A stretch of DNA of 64,000 nucleotides from Oscillospiraceae bacterium. Its GTDB lineage: Bacteria; Bacillota; Clostridia; Oscillospirales; Ruminococcaceae. The stretch covers positions 2,480,001 through 2,544,000 of the forward strand of contig CP107210.1 in the NCBI GenBank assembly GCA_025757985.1. Direction: 5' to 3'. Position numbers and translations under genes: made by a program. How positions within the stretch are numbered: position 1 is the first letter of the stretch; the number at the start of each line of letters is the position of its first letter. Shown in pieces: positions 19,319 to 27,883 of this stretch. The notes under the pieces are model-generated. The model worked only from the letters and a program-made list of their open reading frames with translations. It had not been told where the DNA came from and did not search any database.

Positions 19319-20248
19319 ATGAGCATCATTATCGGCATCGACCACGGTTACTACGCCATCAAAACAGCGCATTGTTCATTTCCGGCTGGACTTACCAGCT
19401 ACGGAGAACACGAACCCTACACCCGCCAAGGACTCTTAGAGTTTGACGGGTGCTTTTTTGTTTGTGGCTCCGGGCGGCAGCCTATCCAGCGGGACAAGAC
19501 CATAAACGACAACTACTACCTGCTGACGCTGGCAGCGATTGCAAAAGAAATCCGGCAGCGCGGCTTGCCGCCCGAATGCTCGGTGCGCATTGCGGCGGGG
19601 CTGCCGCTGACCAGCTTTGGGCGCGACAAACCCAAGTTCAAAGATTATCTGCTGCGAAGCAACCAGCCTGTGAACTACAAGTTCGAGGGTGTGGAGTACA
19701 GCATCACTATCGAAGAAGTTGCCATCTTCCCCCAAGGCTACGCCGCCCTTATGACCGAAACCGGGCTGTTGCAGGACGAGCCATCAATGCTCCTCATAGA
19801 TTTGGGCGGCTGGACAGTGGACCTTATGCGCATCGACAACGCCATCCCTGCGGCTGACACTGCGCACAGCTTGGAGCTCGGCATGATCCGCTGCGTAGAT
19901 GACATCCGGGAGCAGGTGCGGCGCGAAACCGGGCTGTCCCTCACGGATGCCCAAATCGAAAATATGCTGGCGGGTCAGCCCTGCACGGTCAGCGATACGG
20001 TGCGCGACATTGTGAACAAACAAGGTCGCAAGTACACAGAGCATCTTCTGTCTGCCACGATGGAAGCGGGATTCGATTTGCACGCCATCCCCGCCGTGTT
20101 GCTGGGCGGCGGCGCATCGGTGGTGAGCCGCCACCTAAGTCCCAAAGACGGCCTTTGTAAGACGATTTTCCTGCTGGACGACAAGGTGAACGCGGTCGGA
20201 TTCGAGCGTGCGTTGGCCACCGTGTCGCGCCGCAAAAGCGAGGTATGA
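19319..20248 (+). CDS. ParM-like actin-family ATPase (element segregation)
   Basis: 309 aa. Actin-fold ATPases of this type polymerise to push copies of a plasmid or excised element apart. Phosphate-1 motif IIGIDHGYYAIKT at the N-terminus, phosphate-2 LIDLGGWTVD (about 160-169), adenosine motif LLGGGASVV (about 261-269). GGAGG stands 8 bases before the ATG. The next gene overlaps its stop codon by ATGA, as in parMR operons. It marks the left side of the conjugative element. More exactly it resembles the ParM/StbA group found in Firmicutes elements. Confidence 0.85.
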   Translation: MSIIIGIDHGYYAIKTAHCSFPAGLTSYGEHEPYTRQGLLEFDGCFFVCGSGRQPIQRDKTINDNYYLLTLAAIAKEIRQRGLPPECSVRIAAGLPLTSFGRDKPKFKDYLLRSNQPVNYKFEGVEYSITIEEVAIFPQGYAALMTETGLLQDEPSMLLIDLGGWTVDLMRIDNAIPAADTAHSLELGMIRCVDDIREQVRRETGLSLTDAQIENMLAGQPCTVSDTVRDIVNKQGRKYTEHLLSATMEAGFDLHAIPAVLLGGGASVVSRHLSPKDGLCKTIFLLDDKVNAVGFERALATVSRRKSEV

Positions 20249-20517
20249 AACGATCGCAATATGTTTTCCGCCCGAACATTAACGAACCGCAACACCGCCG
20301 CGCGTGGGCGTTGTTGCAGCAGGTGCCGCCTGCCAAACGCAAAGAGTTTCTGGTGCAGAGTATCCTTGCGGCAGAACAGACGGATAGGCTGGAGAAAAGC
20401 ATCCGCAAGGTGGTGCGGGAGGAGTTGCAGGCAGTCAACATAACCGGCGCTGTTCCAAGCCCACCGCCAGTGAATGCTATACCAGACTCTGCGCTCGATT
20501 TCCTGAATTCACTGTAG
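20245..20517 (+). CDS. ParR-like small partner of the ParM-like ATPase
   Basis: 90 aa, basic first half (RSQYVFRPNINEPQHRRAW), Glu/Lys-rich middle, and a Pro-rich linker followed by a short hydrophobic C-terminus (SALDFLNSL). In ParR proteins the C-terminal tail binds the ParM filament and the N-terminus binds the centromere; the layout fits. Assignment rests on size, position and 4-base overlap with parM more than on clear sequence signature. Confidence 0.6.
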   Translation: MKRSQYVFRPNINEPQHRRAWALLQQVPPAKRKEFLVQSILAAEQTDRLEKSIRKVVREELQAVNITGAVPSPPPVNAIPDSALDFLNSL

Positions 20518-20688
20518 GGGGTGATTCCAATGTTTTAATAATAGGTAGAAAAGCAGAAGGAAAAAGACTAACTATTAAAAGTCAAGCCCCAAAACAAAAT
20601 TTTCGAGAGAAATTTTAAGGTGGTGAAAATTGGTATAGCAAACAAGAGCATCCGTTGTCGGATACTCGCTCCGTATAAAATCGCACGC
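20518..20688. other. Spacer between parR and the IS110 transposase; IS end lies here
   Basis: No convincing gene. Contains AAAATTT/AAATTTT inverted text at about 20599-20622, GGTGGTG followed by a 25-codon frame, and a small ATCCG/CGGAT hairpin. One end of the IS110 element must be within this stretch, but IS110 ends lack terminal inverted repeats and target duplication, so it cannot be placed by eye. Confidence 0.5.
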
Positions 20689-21864
20689 TTAATAATCAGC
20701 TAAAAAGGCTTTCCCAGAACGCTGCATAGCAAAAATAAGCCTTACCAGCTTTTTAGCAGCATGAGAGATGGCAACATTGTAATGCTTTCCCTCAGAACGC
20801 TTCTTTTCAAGATAGGCCGAGAATGTAGGACACCAAAGGCAAACATATTTGGCGGCATTGAAAAGAGCATATCGCAAATATCTGGAGCCACGCTTTTCCA
20901 TGTGAGCATAACAGTTTTGCAGTTGCCCTGACTGATATGTAGATGGAGAGAGTCCAGCATAAGCCAGCAGCTTGTCTGCGCTTGCAAAGTTGGAAAAATC
21001 TCCAACTTCAGCAAGAATCATTGCACCCATATGTCGGCCAATACCGGGGATTGTAAAGATGGGAGAATCCATCTGAGATGTAATCTTGTCAATTGCGGAT
21101 TCTACCTCAGAAATTTCTTTGTCCAGTTCGCGGATGAGAGCAATCGTGTGTTTCAACTCCATAGACTTAGCAGGCATTTTCGAGCCAATGGAGACCCCTG
21201 CGGCTACTTGGATTTCCGCGGTTTTAGACTTGGTATAACGACCTTTAGAGGCGGTGCAAAGAGTCTCAGCGAGTTCTTCAGTATTGGCGCTTGCGATATA
21301 GCTTGCACCCGGATAGTTGCTCAGCAGTGCGTATACAACAGCGATGTGCAGGCTTGAGACCAGCTTTTCGAGCTCCGGAAACAGAATATTCACTAACCGC
21401 GCAACGGAGCTTTTCAGTTTGGCGCGCTCTTTTACCTTATCAAATCTGTATCTGGTTAGTGACTTTAGCTCTTCATTGTGGTATGCTGTATTTGAGTAGG
21501 ACTTGAGGTCCACATCAGACATGAGCATCATTGCAATGGTACGCGCGTCTATCCGATCTGTTTTGGTTCTTCGCAGGCTGAGACTTTTCCGGTAGAGGTT
21601 CGTGTGCAGAGGGTTAATGACATAGGTTGCCAGGCCGCTGTCTAAAAGAAACCCCAGCAGATTGTAGCTGTAATGTCCTGTGGCTTCAAGCCCTACTTTT
21701 ATTTTGTTTTCACCTTGGGAACAGCTCTGCATTCTTGAAAGAAGCGTCTCAAAACCGATGCGGTTATTGGCAATGGTAAATACATCTGCCAAGACCGTTC
21801 CTTCCGAGTTGAGGATAAAGCAATCATGCTTGTCCTTTGCAACATCGATACCAACAAAAATCAT
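20689..21864 (-). mobile_element. IS110-family transposase (DEDD/Tnp_20)
   Basis: 391 aa, full length for the family. A RuvC-like N-terminal domain carries the DEDD set: Asp7 (GIDVAKDKH), Glu60 (GLEATGHY), Asp103 and Asp106 (TDRIDARTIA). A Tnp_20 C-terminal domain has IPGIGRHMGAMILAEVG (about 272-288) and GLSPSTYQSG, with a likely catalytic Ser at about 312. CGGAGG precedes the ATG. Recent work on IS110 shows that the non-coding end upstream of the transposase encodes a bridge RNA that pairs with both donor and target; here that would be 21865-22080. The IS sits inside the conjugative element, between parR and a broken dcm. Confidence 0.92.
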
Positions 21865-22080
21865 TTTTTTACCTCCGACGTTTTATTTTACAGTGCTGCT
21901 TAGAGCCACACCTCTTTGCTATGTAACCTCGTTCTATATAAACCGTCTGGCGGTATCTAACTGATTAACACTAAAAACAAAGAGCCGTGGTTGGAGCCTT
22001 TCGGAAACCGTCTTGCGGTAGGAGGTTTAAACCAATCCACAGCACCTTGTCTATTGTAGCATTTTGTCCTTGGAGAGGGA
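21865..22080 (-). ncRNA. Candidate IS110 bridge RNA region
   Basis: Gene-free stretch directly 5' of the transposase, the place where IS110 elements encode the bridge RNA. It holds a 16-base direct repeat with one mismatch (AAACCGTCTGGCGGTA at 21940-21955, AAACCGTCTTGCGGTA at 22005-22020) and GGTTTAAACC at about 22023-22033. Two similar blocks about 65 bases apart would suit a two-loop RNA, but no fold was computed. Confidence 0.45.
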
Positions 22081-22123
22081 CTCTAATAACTACTACTTTA
22101 TAATACGAGGAGGTTTATACATT

Positions 22124-22198
22124 ATGAACGGTAAAAAAATCTTGTTTGGTGCAGCCTATGACGGGCTGCTTTTGTTTTTGATGAGGGGCGCCTATTAA
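22124..22198 (+). CDS. Possible 24-aa membrane peptide
   Basis: Reads MNGKKILFGAAYDGLLLFLM then RGAY. GAGGAGG stands 9-10 bases before the ATG, a better ribosome site than those of most neighbours, and the middle is hydrophobic. Not recognised. It lies between the IS and the dcm fragment, so it may be a small element gene or the start of a gene cut by a deletion. Confidence 0.4.
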   Translation: MNGKKILFGAAYDGLLLFLMRGAY

Positions 22199-22243
22199 GC
22201 ACCTTCGCAGATCCGGCAAACATCCCCATAGGGAGTTGTGCCC

Positions 22244-22441
22244 TTGATCAAGTTCGTAGATATGTTCTCCGGCATCGGCGGTTTCCGCGAGGGCCTGACC
22301 CGAGCCGGGGGCTTTGAATGTGTGGGTCACTGCGAAATCGACAAGTATGCCAATCGCAGCTATAATGCCCTGTTTGACACGAAGGGAGAGTGGTTCATTG
22401 AAGATGCCCGAAAAGCCGATCCAGGCACTATGCCGCCATGA
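22244..22441 (+). pseudogene. dcm fragment: N-terminal piece of a C5-cytosine methyltransferase
   Basis: About 65 residues. The SAM-binding motif I is FVDMFSGIGGFREGL and motif II is CEIDKYANRSYNALF; the text ends at GEWFIEDARKADPGTMPP. In complete enzymes this is followed by the PCQ motif IV loop (FGFPCQ), the recognition domain and motifs VIII-X, all absent. The cut falls exactly where an ATGA joins it to the next gene. TTG at 22244 has GGGAG 8 bases upstream; a GTG at 22238 is possible. It cannot methylate DNA as it stands. Confidence 0.8.
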
Positions 22442-23280
22442 AGAAAGCAGAGCGCGAAGCGGTTTGGATGCAGGTGGATGCCCGCATGGGTGAGGTACTG
22501 GCAGATGCCCCGGCCTTGAAGGAATTTCTCAACTTCATGTCGCAAAGCAGAAACTCGCTGCCGAACCAGCTTTTGCTCTCCGGCCAGAACGCCGACATCA
22601 CGGACGCCCGCACATTCCAGCAATGGAAGGATGCCGGAAGGCATATCCGTACAGGAGAGGAAGGTTACACGGCCATTGTGGGGCAGGTGTACGAGAATAA
22701 CGGCCGAAAGGCTTCCGGGTATAATATCGGCAAGGTGTTCGACATTACACAGACGCGCGGCAGACCGGTACCGCCGCCCGCTAACTACCAAGTGGATGAA
22801 CTGGTCGCCGCGGCCATCGAGAGCAGCCCGGTGCCGATCCAAATCTCGGACAGTCTGCCGGACGGCATCCAAGCGCAGTATGTTCCCAAGAACCGCACGA
22901 TTTATGTCCGCAACGGCATGGATGCAGGCACGACGCTGTGCGCCATCGTCCGGGAGCGCGCACAGACGGATTTCCATAAGGACTACACCTACAACCGGCA
23001 AGCTTACGCCGCGCACAGCTATTGCACCGCCTACATGGTGGCGCACCGCTATGGGCTGGACACCGCCGCTTTCAATTTTGACCGCGTGGTTGCCTTGTAC
23101 GGCAATCTGGGCAAAGAACAGCAGCGGGGCTTTCTGTCGGATGTGAACACCGTTGGTGGAGGGCTACTGCGCAGTCTGAGCCGCACGCTGGCTGTACAGA
23201 CCCGCGAACCGCTCGCCGCAGAATACGCTGTTGCCGTGCCGTCTGCCAAGAAGCAATCTCGCCAGCAGGAGCGCGGCTGA
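22438..23280 (+). CDS. ArdC/LtrC-like protein with degenerate metallopeptidase motif
   Basis: 280 aa. The N-terminal half (to about 120) looks like the ArdC N-terminal ssDNA-binding domain of conjugative elements (SRNSLPNQLLLSGQ, AGRHIRTGEEGYTAIV). ArdC proteins protect incoming single-stranded DNA from restriction. The second half corresponds to their zincin-like domain, but the expected HExxH is replaced by IVRERAQTD (about 169-177), so peptidase activity is unlikely. It starts inside the stop codon of the dcm fragment (ATGA) and lacks its own clear ribosome site, so its translation should be coupled. Function inferred from family and context. Confidence 0.65.
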   Translation: MKKAEREAVWMQVDARMGEVLADAPALKEFLNFMSQSRNSLPNQLLLSGQNADITDARTFQQWKDAGRHIRTGEEGYTAIVGQVYENNGRKASGYNIGKVFDITQTRGRPVPPPANYQVDELVAAAIESSPVPIQISDSLPDGIQAQYVPKNRTIYVRNGMDAGTTLCAIVRERAQTDFHKDYTYNRQAYAAHSYCTAYMVAHRYGLDTAAFNFDRVVALYGNLGKEQQRGFLSDVNTVGGGLLRSLSRTLAVQTREPLAAEYAVAVPSAKKQSRQQERG

Positions 23281-23362
23281 TTGTTTTCCGTTTGTTTTCA
23301 AATGACGGATAGCTATTGCAGCAGTTCTATGATATGCTGTGAGCAAAGGATGGTGAAAAACA

Positions 23363-23668
23363 ATGACAGAACGTAAAGTTAAACTTGACCGTGCCAACAA
23401 AAGCATACTGCTCCGGGCGCTGGGCGATGTCTACTACGGCCAGCGTGCCAACGGCGGCAGCACCGAGGTAACCGGACGGCTCATTCTGCGGGTTAACGAT
23501 CTGCCCGCAGGCGGCAAACTGACACTGTCGGCGGCAGAGTATCGGCTGGCAAAAGCAGCCCTCAACCAACTGCGCACCCAGCGCTTGGCAGAGGGCGGTT
23601 ATACTGATGCGGTGGATGATGCACTGACCCGGTTGCTGCACGCGCACACCCCGCTGCTGCTCTGGTGA
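23363..23668 (+). CDS. Conserved-type small protein of the conjugative element, function unknown
   Basis: 101 aa, basic at the start (MTERKVKLDRANKSILLRAL), no membrane segment or motif recognised. GGATGG is 8-12 bases before the ATG. Its end overlaps the next start (GTGA), so it belongs to the transfer operon. Confidence 0.6.
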   Translation: MTERKVKLDRANKSILLRALGDVYYGQRANGGSTEVTGRLILRVNDLPAGGKLTLSAAEYRLAKAALNQLRTQRLAEGGYTDAVDDALTRLLHAHTPLLLW

Positions 23669-24489
23669 AGAAGATGCAGAACTGGCAAGAGAACATTCCT
23701 ATGACGAAAGATAAGTTTTGGGAGGTCATCGACAACGCCAGAGCCATAGCACCAGCGTTGGAAGGTGAACCACTGCGGGAATCCCTGTACAAGCAGCTTT
23801 TAAAGCTGTCCCCGGATGAATTAGTCGGCTTCGACTGCGCGTGGCAGGAATACCGCAGGATAGCAAACAGCCCGCAGTTGATTGCCGCGGCCTGTATCAT
23901 CAACGGCGGTACCTCGGATGACCGATTCGACTATTTCAAAAATTGGCTGATTCTGCAAGGACAGTATGTCTTTCGGCAGGCGCTGAAAGACCCTGATGCG
24001 CTTGCTGAGTTCAAGATTCCGTTCGGCGACACTGAATGGGAAGATTGCGGGTACCTGACAAGCCTTGCCTTTGTGGGGAGAGCCTTGCCTACCTATTTTG
24101 CGCAGGAGGGCATTGCCAAGGAACTGCGCCGAAAATACCCCGCACTACTGCAAGCCCCCGGAGCGCTGGACGCCGAAATCATGCGTGTGCTGCTTTATCC
24201 GAACCGTGAGCAGGAGCAGGCTTTTGACCGCTACCTGCTCGGCCTTGAAGTGCAGCACTACATCGACATCAGCGGGCTGGACAGCTACGATAAGTTTTAT
24301 CTGGAACACATTTCATGCAGGTGGCAGTTGGATTATCTGAGAGAAAGTATCCGCGAGGAAACGCCCCAACCACGGCAAGGAAAGCTAAGTCCTGACATTG
24401 CCAGCACTCTGCCCAAACTTTGGAAGAAGCGGCTGGCGTGGGATGCGGAACAGCGAACGCGCCTGCACCATCGCGGTGAGGAAAGGTAG
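23665..24489 (+). CDS. DUF4240-domain protein
   Basis: 274 aa by the GTG start that overlaps the previous stop; ATG at 23701 (MTKDKFWEVIDNAR) may be the true start because DUF4240 domains usually begin so. The N-terminal 150 residues fit DUF4240, a domain of unknown function. The C-terminal 120 residues are Glu/Arg/Leu-rich and unassigned. It sits in the transfer operon just before virD4, and both reading frames are the same, separated by one TAG. Confidence 0.65.
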   Translation: MKKMQNWQENIPMTKDKFWEVIDNARAIAPALEGEPLRESLYKQLLKLSPDELVGFDCAWQEYRRIANSPQLIAAACIINGGTSDDRFDYFKNWLILQGQYVFRQALKDPDALAEFKIPFGDTEWEDCGYLTSLAFVGRALPTYFAQEGIAKELRRKYPALLQAPGALDAEIMRVLLYPNREQEQAFDRYLLGLEVQHYIDISGLDSYDKFYLEHISCRWQLDYLRESIREETPQPRQGKLSPDIASTLPKLWKKRLAWDAEQRTRLHHRGEER

Positions 24490-24567
24490 TCCACCACGCC
24501 GGGAAGAAAGAATCCTTGGTGGGTCTGGCTGCTGCCGCTGCCTGTTGTATGGTGGGCGGCGCTGGCG

Positions 24568-26286
24568 GTGGCTTGCCGCTGGCAGCCGGGAATGAAAATA
24601 ACGGCTCTGCTGGATGCGCTGAACAGCGCACTGGCAGAGCCGTTTGCGTTGGCGTGGGTCAGCAACAGCCCGCGCTTTTTGCTGGTGTTCACGGTGATTT
24701 ACGCGGTAGCGGTTATTGTAGCTGTGACCGATCAGAAGAATACCCGCCCCGGTGCGGAGCATGGCTCGGCGGCTTGGGGCGATGTGTTCCGGTTAAACAA
24801 GTTCTACATGGACAAGCGAGGACCGAACCTGCTGCTGGCGCAGCATTTCTACATTGGAATCGACGGCTACAAACACAAGCACAACACTAATATCCTCATC
24901 GTCGGCGGCTCCGGTGCAGGCAAGACCAGAACCTACGGCGTACCGAATGTACTGGAATGTGCCTGCTCTATGGTCATTACAGATCCTAAGGCTGAAATTT
25001 TGCGTAAGACCGGGAATTTGTTGAAGAAAAAGGGCTATGAGGTCATCGTTTTTGACCTCATAAACCCTGCTGCATCGTTCTGTTACAACCCGTTTGTGTA
25101 TGTGCATGATGACCGTGAAGTGCTGACTTTGATTGAAAATCTGATTCAAAATACCACGCCATCACATTCAAAAAGCAGCGACCCCTTCTGGGAAAAGTCC
25201 GAAACTGCCCTGCTCCAAGCCCTTATGCTGTACCTGCTGCACGAGGCCCTGCCCGAAGAACAAAACTTCTCGATGGTCATGGAGATGATAGCTGCCGCTG
25301 AAGTCCACGAGGACGATGACAACTACCAATCCCCGCTGGACATCCTGTTCGAACGCTTGGAAATGCGCGAACCCGACAGCATCGCATGTAAGCAGTATCG
25401 CATTTTCAAACAAGCCGCGGGCAAAACGGCGAAATCGATTTTGGTAAGTGTAGGTGTGCGCCTTGCCGCGTTTAACCTGCCGTCCATCGCCAAGCTGACG
25501 ATGACGGACGAACTGCATTTGCAGGAATTGGGCGAGCGCAAAATTGCGCTGTTCTGCTGCATTCCGGATTCGGATAAGTCGCTGAATTATCTGGTCGGCA
25601 TGATCTACACCCAACTCATCCAGACACTGTACCGACAGGCAGACCGCGTACACAAAGGACGCTTGCCGGTGCCTGTGCATTGTCTGATGGACGAGTACGC
25701 GAACATTTCCTTGCCGAAAGATACATTCCTGTCGGCGCTGGCCACTATGCGTTCCCGCGCTATTTTCTGCTCCATCATCGTGCAAAACATGGCGCAGCTG
25801 AAAGCCATGTACAAGGACGATTGGGAATCGCTGGTCGGTTTGTGCGACGAGTTCCTCTATCTCGGCGGTACCGAGAAAGAAACCCACAAGTACGTTTCGG
25901 AACTGCTGGGCAAGGAAACCATCTCCACGACCAGTTACAACCAAAGCAAAGGGCGCAGCGGCAGTTACAGCATCAACCACCAGCAGTCCGGGCGCGACCT
26001 TATGACCCCGGACGAGGTGCGTCTGCTCGACAACAGCAAGTGCATCTTGTTCATCCGAGGGGAGCGCCCCGTGATTGACCTGAAATATAATCTGCTGAAG
26101 CACCCGAACATCCGCTATACCGAGGACGGCGGCGCAGCCCCTTACGACTACACCGCCGCCGACAATGCGCGGGACGATCTGCCCGGTGCACCCGAAAATT
26201 ACGAACTGCTGGATATGGACGACTTTCTGCCCGCTGAGGTGGCAGAAATAAAGCCAACCATACAAAGAATCAGGAGGCCCAAATGA
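24568..26286 (+). CDS. virD4: VirD4/TraG type IV coupling protein
   Basis: Hexameric ATPase at the inner face of the membrane that brings the relaxase-DNA complex to the transfer channel. Walker A GGSGAGKT (about 113-120) followed by RTYGVPN, Walker B HCLMDEYANI (about 371-380), and the C-terminal TraG motif region LGGTEKETHKYVSELLG. A membrane helix is at 30-50. GTG at 24568 is the first usable start, but the same frame is open back to 24490 and codes a second, very hydrophobic segment (WWVWLLPLPVVWW), which fits the usual two-helix N-terminus of VirD4; no ATG, GTG or TTG exists there. The true start is therefore doubtful. Confidence 0.9.
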   Translation: MACRWQPGMKITALLDALNSALAEPFALAWVSNSPRFLLVFTVIYAVAVIVAVTDQKNTRPGAEHGSAAWGDVFRLNKFYMDKRGPNLLLAQHFYIGIDGYKHKHNTNILIVGGSGAGKTRTYGVPNVLECACSMVITDPKAEILRKTGNLLKKKGYEVIVFDLINPAASFCYNPFVYVHDDREVLTLIENLIQNTTPSHSKSSDPFWEKSETALLQALMLYLLHEALPEEQNFSMVMEMIAAAEVHEDDDNYQSPLDILFERLEMREPDSIACKQYRIFKQAAGKTAKSILVSVGVRLAAFNLPSIAKLTMTDELHLQELGERKIALFCCIPDSDKSLNYLVGMIYTQLIQTLYRQADRVHKGRLPVPVHCLMDEYANISLPKDTFLSALATMRSRAIFCSIIVQNMAQLKAMYKDDWESLVGLCDEFLYLGGTEKETHKYVSELLGKETISTTSYNQSKGRSGSYSINHQQSGRDLMTPDEVRLLDNSKCILFIRGERPVIDLKYNLLKHPNIRYTEDGGAAPYDYTAADNARDDLPGAPENYELLDMDDFLPAEVAEIKPTIQRIRRPK

Positions 26287-26603
26287 AGCTGAATAACAAC
26301 AAAAAATCCGTAAAAATTTCTCGCAGCCTGTTCATGCTGTACGCCGTTATGGTGTGCGGCATTGTTTTTGCTTTGCCCGCGTTCGCTGCAGATGACCCGC
26401 TGGTAGTGGTCGAAAATCTCTCCACATTCATCTTTTCGCTGATCCGCGCGGTGGGCCTTATCCTGCTGGGGTGGGGCATTGTGCAGGTCGGTCTGTCCCT
26501 GCAGAGCCACGACCCCAGCCAGCGCAGCCAAGGCTTTCTGACGCTGGCGGGTGGGCTGGTGATTACCTTCGCCAAAGAAATCCTCGACCTCATTACCGCG
26601 TGA
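26283..26603 (+). CDS. VirB2/TrbC or Maff2-like pilin subunit
   Basis: 106 aa. Long signal peptide (SLFMLYAVMVCGIVFALPAFAA, cut near 36), then two hydrophobic helices split by a short polar loop (SHDPSQRSQG). This is the plan of conjugative pilins and of the Maff2-type proteins placed between virD4 and virB6 in Firmicutes elements. Starts 4 bases before the virD4 stop (translational coupling). Confidence 0.7.
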   Translation: MKLNNNKKSVKISRSLFMLYAVMVCGIVFALPAFAADDPLVVVENLSTFIFSLIRAVGLILLGWGIVQVGLSLQSHDPSQRSQGFLTLAGGLVITFAKEILDLITA

Positions 26604-26636
26604 GGGTCATACCAAGAGGAAGGACGGTGATGTCCT

Positions 26637-27473
26637 GTGGGTGAGTCATGGATCGTCAGCAACTTAAACGCCGCACTCTCCACATGGAACGACAAGCTGG
26701 CGGAAATCTGGTCGCTGCTGACCGAAAGTCCGCAGACATTTAAAGGCGGGCAGGTCTGGGGCGTTATGACAGGCATCCACGGCGCGTTGCAGGCAATCGG
26801 TTATGGGCTGCTGGTGCTGTTTTTTGCCGTAGGCGTTATGAAAACCTGCGGCAGCTTTGTCGAGGTCAAAAAGCCGGAACACGCGCTCAAGCTGTTCATC
26901 CGTTTTGCACTGGCAAAGGGCGCGGTGACCTACGGGCTGGAATTGATGCTGGCGGTGTTCTCCATCGTGCAGGGCATGGTGTCTACGATTATTACCCAAT
27001 CGGGCAGTTCCGGCATGAGCAGCGTGACGCTACCACAGGAGTTGATCGACGCCATCAACAACGTGGGCTTTTGGGATTCCATTCCGCTGTGGGCGGTCAC
27101 ATTGATCGGCGGGCTGCTGATAACAGTTCTGTCTTTTACCATGATTCTGACCGTCTACGGCAGAATGTTCAGCCTGTGGATGTATGCAGCCATTGCACCG
27201 ATTCCGCTGTCCACCTTTGCCGGGGAGCCGACCGGCAGCGTGGGTAAAAACTTCATTCGCAGTTATGCGGGTGTTTGTTTGCAGGGTGTGGTGATTGCAC
27301 TGTCCTGCATTATTTTCTCCGCCATTTCGTCCAGCCCTCCCGCCGTGGATACCAGCGCATCCGTTGTCACGGCTGTCTGGACCTATGTTGGGGAACTGGC
27401 GTTCAACCTGCTGGTGCTGGTCGGTGCCATCAAGGGCTGTGACCGCATCGTCAAAGAAATTATGGGGTTATAA
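26637..27473 (+). CDS. VirB6/TrbL-like channel protein
   Basis: 278 aa with about six membrane helices and an extracellular Ser/Gly/Thr-rich segment (QSGSSGMSSVTLPQ). The central SFTMILTVYGRMFSLWMYAA region and position before prgI and virB4 fit the VirB6-like inner-membrane channel of Tn1549/ICE-type systems. GTG start at 26637 with GGTGA 7 bases upstream. Confidence 0.75.
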   Translation: MGESWIVSNLNAALSTWNDKLAEIWSLLTESPQTFKGGQVWGVMTGIHGALQAIGYGLLVLFFAVGVMKTCGSFVEVKKPEHALKLFIRFALAKGAVTYGLELMLAVFSIVQGMVSTIITQSGSSGMSSVTLPQELIDAINNVGFWDSIPLWAVTLIGGLLITVLSFTMILTVYGRMFSLWMYAAIAPIPLSTFAGEPTGSVGKNFIRSYAGVCLQGVVIALSCIIFSAISSSPPAVDTSASVVTAVWTYVGELAFNLLVLVGAIKGCDRIVKEIMGL

Positions 27474-27484
27474 GGGGGCAATCT

Positions 27485-27883
27485 ATGGAAATTAAAATAC
27501 CGAAAGAAGTCCGCGACTATCACGAAAACATCTTTTTCGGCTTGAACACCCGGCAGTTCATCTGCTCGGTGCTGGCGGTCGGCGTAGCGGTGGGCATTTA
27601 CTTTGCCTTGCAGCCGTATGTCGGCACAGAAGAAATCGGCTGGATGTGCATTCTGGGTGCCGCACCCTTTGCCGCCTGTGGATTCTTTACTTACCACGGC
27701 ATGACCGCCGAACAGGTGCTGTGGGCGTGGTTCAAGTCTGAAATCCTCTGCCCGAAACGCCTTGTGTTCAAGTCCGACAGTTACTACTACGAAGCCATGC
27801 AGCCCGCCATCCGTGCGGGCATAAAGCGAAAGAAAGGTTTGCCTATGAAGAAAAACACCCATGACAGCGAGGAAACTGCTTGA
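27485..27883 (+). CDS. PrgI-family (VirB3-like) protein
   Basis: 132 aa. N-terminal family signature IPKEVRDYHENIFFGLNTRQ, two membrane helices (about 30-75), then a cytoplasmic part with PKRLVFKSDSYYYEAM. PrgI links the channel to VirB4. AGGGGG precedes the ATG; the stop overlaps the virB4 start by 4 bases (TTGA). Confidence 0.85.
   Translation: MEIKIPKEVRDYHENIFFGLNTRQFICSVLAVGVAVGIYFALQPYVGTEEIGWMCILGAAPFAACGFFTYHGMTAEQVLWAWFKSEILCPKRLVFKSDSYYYEAMQPAIRAGIKRKKGLPMKKNTHDSEETA

Noticed and set aside
20518..20701. 25-codon frame starting GTG AAA ATT GGT after GGTGGTG
   Set aside because: Ends in the IS110 3' region and has no recognisable feature; more likely part of the IS end.
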